Shown: piece after piece, positions 8,102-15,578 of the stretch | How positions within the stretch are numbered: position 1 is the first letter of the stretch | Layout of the letters: each line of letters starts with the position of its first letter | Assembly (NCBI GenBank): GCA_023434145.1 | Contig: JAEYTI010000099.1 | Span: 1 to 18,705 of the forward strand | From: Chloroflexota bacterium | GTDB lineage: Bacteria > Chloroflexota > Anaerolineae > Anaerolineales > Anaerolineaceae | Direction of reading: 5' to 3' | Length of the DNA stretch: 18,705 nucleotides | Notes under the pieces: generated by a model | Seen by the model: the letters and a program-made list of their open reading frames with translations, nothing else | What the model was told of the DNA's origin: nothing | Database searches by the model: none | Program-made: the position numbers and the translations under genes

Positions 8102-9562
8102 TCAATTACGAATAAAGAATAGTGGAAAGTACGGATCATTCGCGCCTTCCCAATACGGTTCATAGTACTTTTGAAAATCACTATGGTAAAAAACCCGGTA
8201 ATTTTCATCATTCAATTCCGGTGGTGTGATTTGTCCATCGGCAGTAAAGGCAACATGCAATTGAATTACCTTCGGTTTTAGACCAAACACATAATCTAAG
8301 TCGGTCTGCTCAGGTGAATGCGCAATAAGCTCGTTGTTCAGTCCGATAATATCAATGATCTGGCGGTCGCTGTAGTATGCGAGCGCTCCCGCATCAACAA
8401 CAGCGATCACATCTTCGGCATCCGTATATTCTCGAAGCCATTCTCCTCCCCTGACTAATCCATCCGTATATTCTCCTAACTCAGGGCCAAAGGGAATATA
8501 CAAAAAATAAGCCATGGCAATTTCGAGGATAACTGCGCCAATGCTTAACCCAAGGCTGACCCCATGAAGCCATTTCTCGGTTGGATGAAGCGCAGCGGCT
8601 GCGAGCGGCGAGAATAGCAGCATAACGGGAACAATATATCGAAAGTGAGGCATCCAATCGGGGCCGGAATATATAACAAATGCAAAAAAGCCACCGACCA
8701 CCGATAAGAACAATGACCATTCTCTATTTTTATAGAGTTTATTGGTAAAAACCGTCACGATACCAGCGCACACCAGCAGGGTAAAAAGCGGCCGTAGTTG
8801 AAAGTAGGAAGCGAGCCAATAAAGCGCTTTTTCCACGTTCTCCATTGTTGGATCCAGCTTTACAACAGCTGTATTAGGCAAGAGGTAGCCATACGTCGTA
8901 TATCGCCAGAGAAGAAACAGTCCATACGTGAGAAGAAAGCAGAGGCCGAAAGGTAGAATACTCTTTACCGCTTCTCTTTTGAAAATAACATAGTAGCCAA
9001 TAAAAATCACAAACAATATGATCCCTTCTGGGCGCGTTAGGGCAGCTAATAAACACGCTACTACAGCAAGAGCGGGTCTGGAAGAAATTGCATAATAAAT
9101 AAAAAGGATCACCCACAAACTCATGAACATCGTTTCCAGGCCACCCATCGTCCATACCGTAAACGGTGCGCTTACTGCGATGACGAGCAAAGACAGAAAG
9201 GACTGCAAGAAATTCATCTGCGGAAACAAATATTTGTTCACTCGTTCAGCAGCGAAAAGCGCCAAAGTGCCGCACAATAGACTGATGATGCGTGAAACGA
9301 CGAATGGATCAAAGCCCATCCAGATAAGTGGAGCAATGAGGACTGTCCAGAGGAAGTTTGAATACCCCTCAACAACCATGCCGTTATAGGTCAGCCCATT
9401 CCCCGAAATTAAGTTTTTCGAATAGGTAAACGAAATATAGGCGTCATCAATCTTGTATTGATGATAGCATAGCGCCATTGGGATAAAAAATAATGCAACA
9501 AGCAAAAACGAATTACTTTTAAAAAGCTGGACAGCCCGCATGTGGTATATACCCTTGCTCAT
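8102..9562 (-). CDS. GT-C fold polytopic glycosyltransferase
   Basis: This protein of about 486 residues has roughly ten hydrophobic segments. The first is followed by KIDDAYISFTYSKNLISG (about 38-55) and VEGYSNFLWTVL (64-75). This DDA-Y-I-S-F / EGY-NFLW signature marks GT-C transferases that use a polyprenyl-phosphate sugar, including the AftB-like arabinofuranosyltransferase and PMT/ArnT-like groups. The acidic pair Asp39-Asp40 in the first external loop is the expected catalytic site. The first ATG (9562) is chosen; the frame is open to a TTG at 9610, and an ATG at 9541 is an alternative. An AAGGAG lies 14 bases upstream of 9562, which is long. Base composition is strongly AT-shifted compared with neighbours, suggesting recent transfer. 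It converges with the zinc-ribbon gene, seven bases away. Confidence 0.82.
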   Translation of the reverse strand: MSKGIYHMRAVQLFKSNSFLLVALFFIPMALCYHQYKIDDAYISFTYSKNLISGNGLTYNGMVVEGYSNFLWTVLIAPLIWMGFDPFVVSRIISLLCGTLALFAAERVNKYLFPQMNFLQSFLSLLVIAVSAPFTVWTMGGLETMFMSLWVILFIYYAISSRPALAVVACLLAALTRPEGIILFVIFIGYYVIFKREAVKSILPFGLCFLLTYGLFLLWRYTTYGYLLPNTAVVKLDPTMENVEKALYWLASYFQLRPLFTLLVCAGIVTVFTNKLYKNREWSLFLSVVGGFFAFVIYSGPDWMPHFRYIVPVMLLFSPLAAAALHPTEKWLHGVSLGLSIGAVILEIAMAYFLYIPFGPELGEYTDGLVRGGEWLREYTDAEDVIAVVDAGALAYYSDRQIIDIIGLNNELIAHSPEQTDLDYVFGLKPKVIQLHVAFTADGQITPPELNDENYRVFYHSDFQKYYEPYWEGANDPYFPLFFIRN

Positions 9563-9695
9563 ATTTTTATTGTTCGCTCCTTTAAGGGTTATCAGGGATT
9601 TTGCCGGCAAACCGAGTGGTGATCTCTCTGTGACGACTCTAATACTCTTTGTAATGACCTAAGGACCTTAAGTTTTATCGATCTGGGTAAGAGAA

Positions 9696-9701
9696 ATTAT
9701 A
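9696..9701 (-). promoter_or_regulatory. Candidate -10 box of the glycosyltransferase gene
   Basis: The minus strand reads TATAAT here, just downstream of the TgpA stop and about 130 bases before the glycosyltransferase ATG. No clear -35 is seen. It would give the AT-rich gene its own promoter. The rest of the 170-bp gap (9563-9732) shows no convincing terminator. Confidence 0.4.
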
Positions 9702-9732
9702 TCTGTTTTGCGATTTTTCTCAGCCATTTTTA

Positions 9733-11988
9733 TTATTTTTGTGACCTGATCCGCACCCACCTTGACCTCACCACCATCCTCACCCACTCGCTAATCGACT
9801 GCTGCCACAGTGTCCCGGCCGCGCGGACTCGTCGCTCATCGGGCGGATGGGGGCTGTAGACCATCTCGCGGTAGATGGCCGTTACCTGGCGCAGCGCCTT
9901 GTCGATCTGCTGATATTCGGCGAGCTGCATGTCATATGCAGCCAGGTACTCGTCCGGCGTGACAGAGGGCGCGGCGGGCAGCCCGGCCCAGGCCAGCGCC
10001 CGGCGCATGCGGCGGTAGAGCACGTCCGCCTGCACGGCGGGCGCGCCTCGGGAGGTAGAAAATAGGCGCATGAGCACAAACGGTAGCGCGATCAGCCCCA
10101 GCGCGGCGGCAATCACGAGATACGCTAGATATGCGGGAGGTTGAGCGGGCGTCTCCGGCTCGATCTGCACAACGGGCGGCGGCTCGTCCATCGGCGCATC
10201 TTCAGGGTAGATAATCGGCGTGCGGTATGCGGTCGGCTCAAACTCTACCCAGCCCAGGCCGGGGAAGTAGACCTCCACCCAGGCATGCGCGTACGAAACC
10301 GGCACGCGGAAGGCCTGCTCTTCCTGCACCCAGTCGCCCATCGCATACCCGGTAACGACGCGCGCCGGCACGCCTTCTGAGCGCAGCATCATCGCCATCG
10401 CGGTAGCGTAGTGGCTGCAAAAGCCGCGCTTCGCATCGAAGAGGAAGTAATCCACCACGTCGCGATTGTCGGGAGCCGAGTTCACATTTAAATCGTAAGG
10501 GAAATTCCCGCGCAGGTAGTTTTGTATCGCAATTGCTTTTAGATAGGGGGTGGCGGTGCTACCTGCCACCCGGTTGGATAGCTGCCGGATGCGGTTGGGC
10601 ATGCTCTCTGGTATCTGCAAGTACGGCGCAATTTCCGGTGGGTATTCCACTGGCGCATCCGCAAGCTGGTTCGCCGTCACGTCGGCTGCCAACGAGATCA
10701 CCGTATACGCTTCAGCCTGCCCTTCGATCAGGTTGCTCGGCTCCAGCGCTCCAGGGCGCACAGATACGCCCTCAGTCGCCTGCACCGGGTCGTTGGTGGA
10801 AAAGAGCATCCCGCTGGTGCGTGCCTCGATCTCGAAATCCTGGCGGAGGTAGTAGCGGCCCTCGGCCGGATTCTCTGGTAGCGTCTCCGACTGCGGCAGA
10901 ATATCCTCCGCCAGGGGCACCTGATCCCAACCACGCCCATTGTACGTAGCGTAGATGCCGCTGCGCCAGTAGTGGATGCGGTTGACCACTGCCGGCACGT
11001 TGACACCAAGCTCCGGCGGGATAGGCGGTGGGTCGCTGATGCGCACCCACATCACCGTCTGGCTGCCCTGTGGGATCGGGCTGCCAATATCGCCCAGGTT
11101 AGGCGTGTTGGCGTAAACAACAGGCGTTGCATCGATGGGGGGTGGCGGGGGATTTACCCCGGCAAACAGTTGGTCGGTGGTTTCTTCTGTTTTGCGGCGC
11201 GTTTCCTCTAGCCACTCTGATACCGCCTGCCACCCTTCCTGCGTCCCGACCAGCGGGATAACCCGCGCCAGCATGACGATGACCACCGCCACCGCCAGCG
11301 CGCTCATGCCCCACTCCAGACCAAGCTGGTCGGGATAATCGACCCGGCGGTGCTCCCAATCCTTGTGGATGCGGTTGTACTGCACTCGAATGATCAGCAG
11401 CAGGGTGAGGAACAAGAACGCCATGTAGGTGACCAGCGACTGCTGCACGAGATGGATATTCACCGCCAGCAGCAAGGCCAGCGGCGCGATCCCTGCCAGC
11501 ACGTTCCGGCGTCGCACCATCCACCACATCCACCACACCGCTGCCAGCAGCAGCACGTAGCCTAAGATCAGAAGAAAAAGACCCACGTCTTCTACCGGCT
11601 CTCCTGCCTGAACATTCCCAATCCAACCGGCTGCGCGCAGTGAAAATTCAAAAGCGCGCAGATTTATCGCGTTGATTGTTTCGAAGATCGGTGTGCCGAA
11701 CACCTCGGCTGGCGTGGGCGTCACCCGCGCCAGCGTTTCTATGGTGATCAGCGCCCCGATAAGAATGGCATACAGCGCCGCGAACAGTCCGCGAAAGCGC
11801 GAAGCAGCCAGCAGCCAGCCGATCACCAACCCCGCGAAAAACGCGGTTATCACCGGCTGATCTTCTTTCACCCAATTGGCCGCGTCGATGCTGTAGGTGA
11901 GGATGCTGACCAGCAGGCCAACCAGCAGCAGCGTGACCCAGTAGCGGCGTGCCAGCGGCGCGAGCTTTGCGACAAGCCACTCGATCAT
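9733..11988 (-). CDS. TgpA-type membrane transglutaminase-like protease
   Basis: This 751-residue protein has the TgpA layout. About seven membrane helices lie in the first 250 residues, then an external region and a transglutaminase-like core at about 480-590 with Cys524 in GFCSHYA and His568 in YAHAWVEVYF. A final membrane helix (about 619-641) is followed by a cytosolic DUF4129-like tail (650-740). The third catalytic position, normally Asp in an F/V-DPT motif, reads FEPT here (Glu584). A proline-rich linker is present at 279-284. The ATG overlaps the DUF58 stop (ATGA), the usual DUF58-TgpA pairing. TgpA of Pseudomonas is an essential envelope protein of uncertain substrate. The role here is probably envelope protein or peptidoglycan-related processing. 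Confidence 0.92.
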   Translation of the reverse strand: MIEWLVAKLAPLARRYWVTLLLVGLLVSILTYSIDAANWVKEDQPVITAFFAGLVIGWLLAASRFRGLFAALYAILIGALITIETLARVTPTPAEVFGTPIFETINAINLRAFEFSLRAAGWIGNVQAGEPVEDVGLFLLILGYVLLLAAVWWMWWMVRRRNVLAGIAPLALLLAVNIHLVQQSLVTYMAFLFLTLLLIIRVQYNRIHKDWEHRRVDYPDQLGLEWGMSALAVAVVIVMLARVIPLVGTQEGWQAVSEWLEETRRKTEETTDQLFAGVNPPPPPIDATPVVYANTPNLGDIGSPIPQGSQTVMWVRISDPPPIPPELGVNVPAVVNRIHYWRSGIYATYNGRGWDQVPLAEDILPQSETLPENPAEGRYYLRQDFEIEARTSGMLFSTNDPVQATEGVSVRPGALEPSNLIEGQAEAYTVISLAADVTANQLADAPVEYPPEIAPYLQIPESMPNRIRQLSNRVAGSTATPYLKAIAIQNYLRGNFPYDLNVNSAPDNRDVVDYFLFDAKRGFCSHYATAMAMMLRSEGVPARVVTGYAMGDWVQEEQAFRVPVSYAHAWVEVYFPGLGWVEFEPTAYRTPIIYPEDAPMDEPPPVVQIEPETPAQPPAYLAYLVIAAALGLIALPFVLMRLFSTSRGAPAVQADVLYRRMRRALAWAGLPAAPSVTPDEYLAAYDMQLAEYQQIDKALRQVTAIYREMVYSPHPPDERRVRAAGTLWQQSISEWVRMVVRSRWVRIRSQK

Positions 11989-13421
11989 AGGCGGCTCCGC
12001 TGTTTTAGCCCCGGTTCGAGTATGTCGTTCGAGTCAGCCGTACGCGGAGTCTTACGCGCCAGCGCCCGCCCTGTGCCGAGCACCGAAAATTCCCAGCGGC
12101 TCACCTCACCGTAATAGCCGCTGATCAGCCGCACATCATCGCGCCGCAGCAGGTTGGCAGGGATACCCTGCTCCGCCAGCAGCATGAGGAACGTTTCTGC
12201 ATCCGGACGGTTTTCCTCGTTTTCGATGCTGATGAAGGAAGCCGGATCAAGCAGCACCACTTCTGCGCGCCCGCCGCCCCTGCCCCGTGCCACCCGCCGC
12301 AGCGCGCCAACCCAATCGGGCCGCAGCGATGGCGTGACGACAACGATTAAATCACTGCCCGAAACCAAAGCATGGGCATGCGCCAGCAGCTTTTCCAGCG
12401 GTCGGTCTGGCGAGGCACGCAGCGGGGCCAGCGCCTGCAAAATCGTCCAAAGATGCGCCTGCCCCTGCCTTGGCAGCACCACCGTTTCCCTATCCGCTGC
12501 GGCGAACATGCCCACTGAAAGACCCTGCTGGAGCATGGCCGCGGCGAGTGACGCCGCGACGGTTACCATCGTTTCCTCACTGGAGTTATCGCCCTCGCCT
12601 ACCTGCACGGACACGTCAAAATCCGGCACCAGCCAGACGTTCGAGGCCGCCTCGGGGGTAAACACTTTGACAAACGGCTCGCTGCGGCGGGCAGTAGTGC
12701 GCCAGTGCATGTTGCGCAGCGGATCGCCAGGCACGTAGGCGCGCACAGAAGTCGAGGCGATCGTCTCGGCACGGAGGGGCTGGTTGAGCGGGCGGTGATC
12801 GCCCAGCGCGCCACGGTGTGGCAGCAGATGCTCCGGCAGCACTGCCAGGGGCGGGTAGACCAGGATCTCTTGCCGCTGGAGATACACCTGCCGCACCAGC
12901 AGGATGCCAAACGGCTCCCCGATGGTAAGCTCCCAGGGGCCCAGGTTAAAAACCCCACGTCGGGTGCAAATGGTGCGCGCGCGCCATTCCACGGCGCTGC
13001 GTGCGTCCGCGGCGCGAGCACTCGAAACGGTATAACCGGGGATGTTCGAGCGGTCTTTGAACTCTGCCCACAGCACGGGCAGGAGCGCCTTATTGCGCAG
13101 GCTGATCTGCTCTTCTAGCTCGTCGCCAACCTGCATGGCGGCAAAGCGAAGTTTGCGCTGCCCCGTGACCCCGCGCGCCATCGCTCGCGCCCACAAGAAG
13201 GAGACCAGAATCAGACCGCCGATTCCTGCTGCCACCATCATGCCCATTTGCGACGGCGCCACAACGTACCATGCCAGCGCCAGCACGAACAGCGGAAATG
13301 GCAGCCACTGCTGTATCTCGATTGTGGTTCGCTGCGCAGGCGACTCAGACTTCCAGAGGATACGCGGCTGGCGCACCCTCTCTTGAACCGCCTGTATAAC
13401 GGCGACCACAAGGGATCTCAT
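11985..13421 (-). CDS. DUF58 domain protein
   Basis: This 478-residue protein has two N-terminal membrane helices (about 40-56 and 61-77) and the DUF58 hallmark at 227-245: VRAYVPGDPLRNMHW followed by RTTAR. The region after about 260 should be a von Willebrand A-like fold (LVPDFDVSVQ at 264-273). DUF58 proteins are usually encoded between a MoxR AAA ATPase and a TgpA transglutaminase and are thought to act as an adaptor of that complex. Here TgpA overlaps downstream, but the upstream gene is a cytidine-deaminase-like enzyme, so MoxR is missing from the cluster. There is no Shine-Dalgarno; a TAAAAT box six bases before the ATG suggests a leaderless transcript. Confidence 0.9.
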   Translation of the reverse strand: MRSLVVAVIQAVQERVRQPRILWKSESPAQRTTIEIQQWLPFPLFVLALAWYVVAPSQMGMMVAAGIGGLILVSFLWARAMARGVTGQRKLRFAAMQVGDELEEQISLRNKALLPVLWAEFKDRSNIPGYTVSSARAADARSAVEWRARTICTRRGVFNLGPWELTIGEPFGILLVRQVYLQRQEILVYPPLAVLPEHLLPHRGALGDHRPLNQPLRAETIASTSVRAYVPGDPLRNMHWRTTARRSEPFVKVFTPEAASNVWLVPDFDVSVQVGEGDNSSEETMVTVAASLAAAMLQQGLSVGMFAAADRETVVLPRQGQAHLWTILQALAPLRASPDRPLEKLLAHAHALVSGSDLIVVVTPSLRPDWVGALRRVARGRGGGRAEVVLLDPASFISIENEENRPDAETFLMLLAEQGIPANLLRRDDVRLISGYYGEVSRWEFSVLGTGRALARKTPRTADSNDILEPGLKQRSRL

Positions 13422-13427
13422 GGGTCC

Positions 13428-13433
13428 ATTTTA
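13428..13433 (-). promoter_or_regulatory. Candidate extended -10 giving a leaderless DUF58 transcript
   Basis: The minus strand reads TGCTAAAAT with TAAAAT at these positions. Its last base is seven bases from the A of the DUF58 ATG, so transcription would begin at or next to the start codon. The TG one base before the hexamer fits an extended -10. No good -35 is visible and no Shine-Dalgarno is present. Confidence 0.4.
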
Positions 13434-13477
13434 GCACGCCAATAGAGGGGACTGCTCAGATTATCTGGGAGATCTTC

Positions 13478-13885
13478 CTACAGTTCGTTACCCAAGGCCG
13501 CTTGCGTTCGCCAGTCATATGGCAGCAACGTTTGCAGAGGCACAATCACGCCATCAGCAACCAAAACCTCTGCTTTTAGGTTCTCATCGTGAAGCTGGCT
13601 GATGAACTCGCGGCAGCGCCCGCAGGGAGGCATAATTTTGCCATCCCATCCCACGGCGACCATTTTCAACACGCGGTTTTCGCCCGCCGTAATCATCGCC
13701 GCCGCGGCAGCGTGTTCGGCACAGAATCCCATTGAACACGCGGTATCAATGCACACCCCTGTGTAAATCTTTCCACCATCCGAAAGAATCGCTGCTCCCA
13801 CGCCACCCGATTCCGCAGACTCGGACAGCTTGCGGGGATTCAACACGGATTTCGCAGTCTGATAGAGATCATCAAAAGTCGTCAT
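13478..13885 (-). CDS. Cytidine deaminase-like zinc enzyme
   Basis: This 135-residue protein carries the two zinc motifs of the cytidine deaminase superfamily: CAEHAA at 55-60 (Cys55 ligand, Glu57 proton shuttle) and PPCGRCREF at 86-94 (Cys88 and Cys91). The substrate loop reads CIDTACSMG instead of the NVENASYP-type sequence of housekeeping cytidine deaminases. The substrate may therefore differ, as in blasticidin-S deaminase-like members. GGAG stands six bases before the ATG. It follows the EamA gene by 39 bases and precedes DUF58 by 56, on the same strand. Confidence 0.85.
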   Translation of the reverse strand: MTTFDDLYQTAKSVLNPRKLSESAESGGVGAAILSDGGKIYTGVCIDTACSMGFCAEHAAAAAMITAGENRVLKMVAVGWDGKIMPPCGRCREFISQLHDENLKAEVLVADGVIVPLQTLLPYDWRTQAALGNEL

Positions 13886-13924
13886 GGAATGCTCCGTACC
13901 CTTCGCATTAAAAGGTGAGAGATT

Positions 13925-14875
13925 TTACGCCTCGGCGGTTTCCGTTTTCGAGACTTTTCCCTTTGCAACAGCAGCAGAAGCGCGCGCAGCGCCCTTGCCA
14001 AACACGCCTAGCCCGATGAAGATCAGCGTCATGCCGGTCAGCATTGCCGGCGTCACTTGCTCGCCCAGCAGCAGCACGCCCAGGCCGGTTGCCACCATTG
14101 GCACCAGGAACTCGGTCTGCGAGGCGACGGTTGCGCCCAGCTTTTGCACGGAGGACATGTAGTAAATGAAAGCCAGAAAGGTGCCCAGGATGGCGGCGTA
14201 GAACACAGCCCCTACCCCGCTCCACTGCACCTTGCTGAAATCAAAACCTGTGGTGAAGGCGGTGAGAATACCCACCATGATCGCCCCGGTCAGTATGCGG
14301 ATAAAGGTGATAGTAAACGAGTCGGCGGTGCGCAGGTAGCGGCGGGCATACACCAGCCCCGCCGAATTGGATGCCATCCCTAACAGCGCCCAGGCATAGC
14401 CGCGCCAATCGGCGCGTGCCAGCTCAGCTAACCCGCTTTCCCCGCGGATCAGCAGCAGGCCCGCCCCACCAAAGGCGATCAGCGCGCCGGTAATGCGGAA
14501 GCGGTTGATCTGTTCGTCATGCAGGAACACGTGCGCCAGTAGGGCCGTAACGATTGGCGAGAGCGACGCCAACAGCGAGGTCACCCCGCTGGATTGGTAT
14601 TTGAGTGAATTGGTGTAGCCGCACATGGTAATTGCCGTGCCGATCAGGCCGTAGACCACCGCCCGCTGCCACAGTTGGCGATCCCGCGGCCAAGGGCGCA
14701 CCCGAAAAACGAAAATAGCCACCAAAAACGCCAGCGCCGCCAGCGAGAGCCGCACCGTCACGTGGGTCAGCGGGGCAAACTGCCCCAGGCTGAAACGCGT
14801 GGAAACCAGCGTCGAGCCCAGCAGCAGCCCAGGCATGATGATATAGAAAAGAGGCGAATTGATGAACTTTTTCAC
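13925..14875 (-). CDS. EamA/DMT superfamily transporter
   Basis: This 316-residue protein has about ten membrane helices arranged as two EamA repeats (roughly 10-145 and 158-292), typical of drug/metabolite transporters. The second repeat ends with EQVTPAMLTGMTLIFIG-type sequence. The C-terminal tail (295-316) is hydrophilic. The start is a GTG at 14875, six bases after the HAD stop; an in-frame TAA immediately upstream rules out a longer protein. No clear Shine-Dalgarno precedes it, so it probably relies on coupling to the HAD gene. The substrate is unknown. Confidence 0.9.
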   Translation of the reverse strand: MKKFINSPLFYIIMPGLLLGSTLVSTRFSLGQFAPLTHVTVRLSLAALAFLVAIFVFRVRPWPRDRQLWQRAVVYGLIGTAITMCGYTNSLKYQSSGVTSLLASLSPIVTALLAHVFLHDEQINRFRITGALIAFGGAGLLLIRGESGLAELARADWRGYAWALLGMASNSAGLVYARRYLRTADSFTITFIRILTGAIMVGILTAFTTGFDFSKVQWSGVGAVFYAAILGTFLAFIYYMSSVQKLGATVASQTEFLVPMVATGLGVLLLGEQVTPAMLTGMTLIFIGLGVFGKGAARASAAVAKGKVSKTETAEA

Positions 14876-14881
14876 GAGAAT

Positions 14882-15574
14882 TTATTCTACCGCAGAACCC
14901 GAACTTGGCAGTCCTTCACGGAGATATGTGTCCACCAGCGGAATCACTTCGTGCAGGCTCGGCACAATGCGGTACGCGATGCGGGCGGTGTCGGCGTCCG
15001 GTTGCTTCATATCAGGCACCATAATGGGAAGCATCCCCGCGCGGTGAGCAGCCAGGATTCCCGCCTCCGAATCTTCCAGCACCAGGCAATCGCGCGGATC
15101 GAAGCCAAGCTGCCGGGCAGCCTCCAGGAACAGATCCGGCGCTGGTTTTCCGCGTTCCACCTGATCCCCGCCGACCAGCGATGCAAAGCGCCCAGCGATA
15201 CCCACGTGATTAAGCTTCAGCAGCACGCCCGCGCTGTTCGTGGAACTGGCGACTGATTTTGGAATCTGGTGCTGCTCTAAAAAATCGAGAAGCTCCAGCA
15301 GCCCCGGTTTGATGGCCACCCCATTCGCTGCGACCTCAGCATCAAACAGCGCCTGCCTGCGAGTATAGATATCGGCATATGGCATCGTATCGCCAAAAAT
15401 CTCACCAAGAATACGCCCAACATCCGCAACCGTACGACCGATCAGGCGAACATAGTGCCTGGTCTCTAGCTGATACCCGCGCTCCTGCATCGCCTGAGTC
15501 CACGCCCGATGTGCCAGCCGCTCTGTATCCAGCATTAACCCATCCATGTCGAACAGGACGGCAAAAGCTGGCAT
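14882..15574 (-). CDS. HAD family phosphatase, beta-phosphoglucomutase-like
   Basis: This 230-residue protein is a HAD hydrolase with a C1-type helical cap. The motifs are FDMDGLMLDT at 8-17 (Asp9 nucleophile, Asp11 acid/base), SST at 110-112, Lys143 in GKPAPD and the Glu167-Asp168 pair in LEDSEAG. This pattern is typical of sugar-phosphate phosphatases and beta-phosphoglucomutase-like enzymes. The ATG at 15574 is chosen because it begins directly at the first motif and lies four bases after the TAG of the solute-binding gene. The frame extends upstream only through that gene in another frame. It is cotranscribed with the lipoprotein and the EamA gene. Confidence 0.9.
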   Translation of the reverse strand: MPAFAVLFDMDGLMLDTERLAHRAWTQAMQERGYQLETRHYVRLIGRTVADVGRILGEIFGDTMPYADIYTRRQALFDAEVAANGVAIKPGLLELLDFLEQHQIPKSVASSTNSAGVLLKLNHVGIAGRFASLVGGDQVERGKPAPDLFLEAARQLGFDPRDCLVLEDSEAGILAAHRAGMLPIMVPDMKQPDADTARIAYRIVPSLHEVIPLVDTYLREGLPSSGSAVE

Positions 15575-15578
15575 AATT

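Noticed and set aside
9563..9610. TTG start for the glycosyltransferase
   Set aside because: It would add a polar 16-residue stretch before the first ATG without a ribosome-binding site; the family normally starts shortly before the first membrane helix.
9650..9675. TAAGG-A-CCTTA as a terminator for TgpA
   Set aside because: The stem is five base pairs, AT-rich and without a U-tract on the minus strand.
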